A stretch of DNA of 64,000 bases from Pontibacter mucosus (lineage in GTDB: Bacteria > Bacteroidota > Bacteroidia > Cytophagales > Hymenobacteraceae). Positions 60,727 to 64,000 of the stretch are shown piece by piece; position 1 is the first letter of the stretch, and the number at the start of each line of letters is the position of its first letter. The notes under the pieces were generated by a model. That model had not been told where the DNA came from and ran no database searches. It worked only from the letters and a program-made list of their open reading frames with translations. A program made the position numbers and the translations under genes. The stretch lies in NCBI RefSeq assembly GCF_003054055.1, contig NZ_QBKI01000001.1:186001-250000 (forward strand), in the 5' to 3' direction.

Positions 60727-62583
60727 ATGCCTATGAACAAGGAGCGAAAAGGAACGAGAGACACGACAAACCAACAAGATAAAAAAAGCCTGCGCGAGCA
60801 GATGGGCGCACTGAAGAACCTGCCCAAGTTCTTCCGACTAATCTGGGAGACAAGCCCTGGCCTGACGATTGCCAACCTGCTGCTGCGCCTGGTGAAGTCT
60901 GCCTTGCCGTTGGCCATGCTTTATGTGGGTAAGCTCATCATTGACGAGGTCATCCACCTGATCGACGTGACCGGGGAGCGGAACCTGACCTACCTCTGGA
61001 CGCTGGTGGCGCTGGAGCTGGGTCTGGCCGTGGTTTCGGACCTGATTAACCGGGGCATTACGCTGGTGGACAGCCTGCTGGGCGATTTGTTCTCCAACCG
61101 CACGTCGGTGGTGTTGATTGAGCACGCTGCCAAACTAGATCTGGCGCAGTTCGAAGACGCCACCTTTTACGACAAGTTGGAGCGGGCGCGGCGGCAGACA
61201 GTCACGCGGGTGGTGCTCATGTCGCAGGTGCTCTCGCAGGGGCAGGACATCGTGACGATTGGCTTTCTGGCGGTGGGTTTGATTGCGTTTAACCCCTGGC
61301 TCATCCTTATACTTTTGGTAGCCGTTATACCTTCGTTCCTGGGCGAGACGCACTTTAACGAGCGCAGCTACTCCCTCTCCCGCTCCTGGACGCCCGAGCG
61401 CCGCGAGCTGGATTACCTGCGCTACATCGGCGCCTCCGACGAGACGGCCAAGGAGATCAAGACCTTCAACCTCTCGGGTTTTCTGGCGAAGCGCTTTAAG
61501 GAGCTGTCAGATAAGTATTACCTGCTCAACAAGAACCTCACCATCCGCCGGGCCGTTTGGGGCAGTGCCCTCTCCGCGCTGGGTACCCTGGCCTACTACG
61601 GAGCCTACATTTTTATACTTTCCGCTACGGTAACGGGTGCTATTACGGTGGGTAGCCTCACCTTTTTGGCCGGCTCGTTCAGCAACATGCGGGGCCTGCT
61701 GCAGGGCATTATGACCCGCTTCTCCCAGATAGCCGAGAGTGCCTTATACTTGCAGGATTTGTTTGATTTCCTGGAGCTGCAGCCGCTGATCACGCCTCCC
61801 ACCAATCCGCTGCCCGTGCCACGGCCCATTCAGCAGGGTTTTACCTTCGAGGGCGTCGGCTTCAAGTACCATAACTCCGAGAAATGGGCGGTGCGGCACC
61901 TGTCCTTCCATCTAAGGGCTGGCGAGAAACTGGCGTTGGTGGGCGAGAACGGGGCTGGAAAAACGACGCTGGTGAAGCTGCTGGCCCGCCTGTACGAACC
62001 CACCGAGGGGCGTATACTTTTAGACGGGGTAGACCTGCGCGAGTATGATTTGAATGACCTGCGTCACCAGGTGGGCATTATTTTCCAGGATTACGTGCGC
62101 TTCCAGATGACGGCCTCCGACAACATCGCCATCGGGCAAATCAGCAACATCGGGGATAAAGAGCGGATACAGGGATCTGCCCAAAAGAGCCTGGCCGATT
62201 TGGTTATTCAGCGCCTGCCGGACAAGTATGACCAGGTCCTGGGCAAGCGCTTTAACAAAGGCGTGGAGCTGTCGGGGGGCGAGTGGCAGAAGGTGGCCCT
62301 GGCCCGCGCCTACATGCGCGACGCGCAGCTGCTCATCCTCGACGAGCCTACGTCCGCCCTGGATGCCCGCGCCGAGCATGAGGTGTTCCTGCGCTTCTCG
62401 GAGCTGATAGAGGGCCGCACCGCCGTGCTCATCTCCCACCGCTTCTCCACCGTGCGCATGGCCGACCGCATTCTGTTTCTGGAGCAGGGGCAGCTAAAGG
62501 AACTGGGCTCGCATGAGGAACTGCTGGCGCAGAACGGCAAGTATGCCGAGCTGTTCCACCTACAGGCGAAGGGGTATTTGTAA
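60727..62583 (+). CDS. ABC exporter, fused permease and ATPase (MsbA-like)
   Basis: A 618-residue half-transporter. Six membrane helices (about 35-340) are followed by the nucleotide-binding domain: Walker A GENGAGKTT (Lys412), Q-loop GIIFQDYVRFQ, signature LSGGEWQKVALARAY, Walker B LLILDEPTSALD and H-loop LISHRFSTV. It works as a dimer exporting lipid or peptide; substrate unknown. Either ATG at 60727 or 60733 is possible. Its last ~155 bases are duplicated at 63650-63804. It diverges from the DUF3857 gene. Confidence 0.92.
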   Translation: MPMNKERKGTRDTTNQQDKKSLREQMGALKNLPKFFRLIWETSPGLTIANLLLRLVKSALPLAMLYVGKLIIDEVIHLIDVTGERNLTYLWTLVALELGLAVVSDLINRGITLVDSLLGDLFSNRTSVVLIEHAAKLDLAQFEDATFYDKLERARRQTVTRVVLMSQVLSQGQDIVTIGFLAVGLIAFNPWLILILLVAVIPSFLGETHFNERSYSLSRSWTPERRELDYLRYIGASDETAKEIKTFNLSGFLAKRFKELSDKYYLLNKNLTIRRAVWGSALSALGTLAYYGAYIFILSATVTGAITVGSLTFLAGSFSNMRGLLQGIMTRFSQIAESALYLQDLFDFLELQPLITPPTNPLPVPRPIQQGFTFEGVGFKYHNSEKWAVRHLSFHLRAGEKLALVGENGAGKTTLVKLLARLYEPTEGRILLDGVDLREYDLNDLRHQVGIIFQDYVRFQMTASDNIAIGQISNIGDKERIQGSAQKSLADLVIQRLPDKYDQVLGKRFNKGVELSGGEWQKVALARAYMRDAQLLILDEPTSALDARAEHEVFLRFSELIEGRTAVLISHRFSTVRMADRILFLEQGQLKELGSHEELLAQNGKYAELFHLQAKGYL

Positions 62584-62643
62584 GCCGGCTATACTTAGAA
62601 CTATACGTCATTTGCTGCCTGCTTAGGGCTTTGCCTCGCCGGG

Positions 62644-63483
62644 CTAATCCAACTCCCTGATTTCTACCTTCCGGAAGTCGATGGCCTGGCCCTCGCTTTG
62701 CAAGGCGATAAATCCTTCGCTGAGGAGTTTACCGTCCTGTTTTATGGCCGGGTCAAAGTTATTGACCACACCGCCGCCAATCTGCGGTTGGGTATACTGC
62801 AGCACCGTATCGCCGTTGATGATGTGTTTCACCAGCGAATCCCCTAAAACGATAAGCTCCGCCCGTACCCACTCGTCTATGCCATAGGTTTTAGAGCTGG
62901 AGTTGATGCAATGTACGGGGGCTATCTCTCCTTCAAACACCACTTCGGTGCCCGGCGAGCACATATTGCCCGTGGGGCGCGGCTTGCCGTCTTCCAAAGC
63001 TGCCAGAAACTGCATCTCCACCGATATAGGCCAGTCCTGCTCACGCGGCATTGTTCTCGGATCCTGGGAGTGGAACATGACGCCGCTGTTTCTCTTCGTA
63101 TACCCGGGAGCATCTTCCTGCCATTCATCCACAAAGCGGTACTCCACCACCAGATGGTAACGGGAAAACGGTTTTTTGTAATACAGGTGCCCAAACTGGT
63201 CGTTGAAGTCGCCATACTGGTCATAGCGCACTTTCAGGATTCCGTCCTCTACCCGGAACGTATTGCCGAAGTTTTCTCCCACCTCGTGGTGATGGATCTT
63301 CACAATCCAGTCGTCCATGTCCTTCCCGTTAAAAAGAGACACCCATTCCGCTTTCTTTTCTTTCTCTACGGTGTCAGTATTTGCCTGTTCCGGTGCTGAA
63401 GGTGTGCAGGCCAGCAGCATGAAAGGGAAAACCCACATTATCCGGTTAGCCGTGCGTTTCCAAAAGGTGATTTCTTTTGACAT
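62644..63483 (-). CDS. DUF1080 lipoprotein (3-keto-disaccharide hydrolase / LamG-like)
   Basis: A 279-residue protein with a hydrophobic N-terminus and lipobox MLLAC (Cys26), so probably a lipoprotein. The DUF1080 domain shows WVSLFNGKDMDDWIVK, YRFVDEWQEDAPGYTKRNSGVMFHSQDP, SVEMQFLAALEDGKPRPTGNMCSPGTEV and EGFIALQSEGQAIDFRKVEIREL, the usual family blocks. The family includes sugar-binding and keto-sugar hydrolase proteins, often in polysaccharide use loci; none is adjacent here. The gene lies in opposite orientation between the intact ABC exporter and its duplicated 3' remnant. Confidence 0.88.
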   Translation of the reverse strand: MSKEITFWKRTANRIMWVFPFMLLACTPSAPEQANTDTVEKEKKAEWVSLFNGKDMDDWIVKIHHHEVGENFGNTFRVEDGILKVRYDQYGDFNDQFGHLYYKKPFSRYHLVVEYRFVDEWQEDAPGYTKRNSGVMFHSQDPRTMPREQDWPISVEMQFLAALEDGKPRPTGNMCSPGTEVVFEGEIAPVHCINSSSKTYGIDEWVRAELIVLGDSLVKHIINGDTVLQYTQPQIGGGVVNNFDPAIKQDGKLLSEGFIALQSEGQAIDFRKVEIRELD

Positions 63484-63645
63484 GATGTAAGCGTGAAAGA
63501 AAGTATGATGTAAACAATGGCTTGCTATTTACTCGCAGCAAAGGCCCTGAATCTGCTAATATAGGTAGCTTCTGTTAAATCAGCCCTATTATCTACACTT
63601 ACGTCTTTTGTAAGATTCTCTTTCAGAACGGAAAAAGTATGGAAA

Positions 63646-63804
63646 GTCCGCATCATCTCCCACCACTCCACCGCGCGCATGGCTGACCGGATTCTGTTTC
63701 TGGAGCAGGGGCAGCTAAAGGAACTGGGCTCGCATGAGGAACTGCTGGGGCAAAACGGCAAGTATACCGGGTTGTACCACCTGCAGGCGAAGAGGTACCT
63801 GTAA
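63646..63804 (+). pseudogene. Remnant of a duplicated ABC exporter 3' end
   Basis: The reading RIISHHSTARMADRILFLEQ continuing to LQAKRYL and a stop at 63802-63804 is the last ~52 residues of an exporter ATPase. It is nearly identical to the intact gene at 62430-62583, including a stretch of more than 50 identical bases around the LEQGQLKELGSHEELL codons. A 3-base deletion (HRFSTV reads HHSTA) and scattered changes show it has diverged. No upstream part of the gene is present. It is a decayed paralogue or duplication tail, not a functional gene. Confidence 0.8.
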
Positions 63805-63808
63805 GGCG

Positions 63809-64000
63809 TTACTCTGCCGCGTCCGTCTCCTTTCTTCTCAGGTTGATTTTATGGCTGACGATCAGGCGAATGATGTCCCGGCTATAGAATTGGCTTCCGG
63901 AAGCCCGCTGCTGAAACCACTTTAAATACCCTGCTTCCAGGTTTATACTTTTATGAACGGGATAGCTCAGGCCCAGGTAAATACGGTTCTGGTCAAACCT
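63809..64000 (-). CDS. DUF2490-like protein, C-terminal part (partial at window edge)
   Basis: The last 63 residues of a leftward gene that begins beyond the window. The visible sequence (RFDQNRIYLGLSYPVHKSIN, EAGYLKWFQQRAS, FYSRDIIRLIVSHKINLRRKE) is a typical final pair of beta strands of DUF2490 outer membrane proteins, ending in a short charged tail. It converges on the ABC exporter remnant with 4 bases between the stops. Confidence 0.7.
   Translation of the reverse strand, partial: RFDQNRIYLGLSYPVHKSINLEAGYLKWFQQRASGSQFYSRDIIRLIVSHKINLRRKETDAAE

Noticed and set aside
63525-63761. Leftward 78-residue frame across the ABC exporter remnant
   Set aside because: It is the antisense shadow of the exporter 3' end and has the same counterpart opposite the intact gene at 62310-62540.

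Overview
The window looks like chromosomal DNA of a Bacteroidota bacterium of the order Cytophagales, most like Hymenobacteraceae and perhaps Pontibacter (inference from general resemblance; no search was run). The basis is a type IX secretion sorting domain, several promoters of the Bacteroidota form TTTG-N18/20-TAnnTTTG, and families typical of the phylum: bacterial GGGP synthase, GH3-type enzyme, the QEGLA protein, DUF2807, DUF3575, DUF3857 and DUF2490. Most of it is ordinary, densely packed housekeeping DNA. I see no prophage, transposase, CRISPR array or rRNA.

Layout. 1-7.2 kb: a partial membrane Fe-S oxidoreductase, tRNA-Phe, a J-domain/TPR protein, a holin-like/GGGPS operon, an AraC-type regulator and an acyl-CoA dehydrogenase. 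7.3-11 kb: a leftward group panC-panD-flippase-rfaE2-Zn peptidase. 11-14 kb: a half-length GT5 protein and glmS. 14-17.2 kb: a small 3-hydroxyacyl-CoA dehydrogenase-like gene and ridA, flanked by inverted copies of a long intergenic repeat. 17-30 kb: brkB/yihY, gltX, an AIM24-family gene, GH3, lptB, GH25 lysozyme, recJ and a TPR protein, with two more repeat copies. 30-39.2 kb: ppiD, a CBS transporter, lptC, an outer membrane protein, coaX, a repeat-rich pseudouridine synthase, scpB and a DksA-like gene. 39.5-45.4 kb: a DUF3575 protein, a fifth repeat copy, ribH, a TPR protein, pdhA, recF and DUF721. 45.7-52.2 kb: a secreted SUMF1-like protein beside an eight-repeat T9SS cargo protein, a thioesterase, an M28 peptidase, a class B1 metallo-beta-lactamase and a DUF2807 protein. 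53-57 kb: three genes for an N-formylglutamate amidohydrolase-like enzyme, a QEGLA/MATCAP-type metallopeptidase and an ATP-grasp ligase, then a candidate structured RNA. 57.4-64 kb: a membrane protein, a DUF3857 transglutaminase-like protein, an ABC exporter, a DUF1080 lipoprotein, a duplicated remnant of the exporter's 3' end, and the end of a DUF2490 gene.

How genes fit together: panC and panD supply pantothenate and coaX phosphorylates it; lptB and lptC belong to lipopolysaccharide export and rfaE2 to heptose activation; recF and recJ act in recombination, and DUF721 proteins are linked to replication.

Four observations stand out: a heptamer (AAGTATA / TATACTT) that is extremely over-represented, also inside genes; a multi-module intergenic repeat in five copies; the peptidase/ligase/amidohydrolase cluster, which resembles a modify-and-remove cycle; and the promoter-led, ORF-free RNA candidate at 57.15-57.4 kb.
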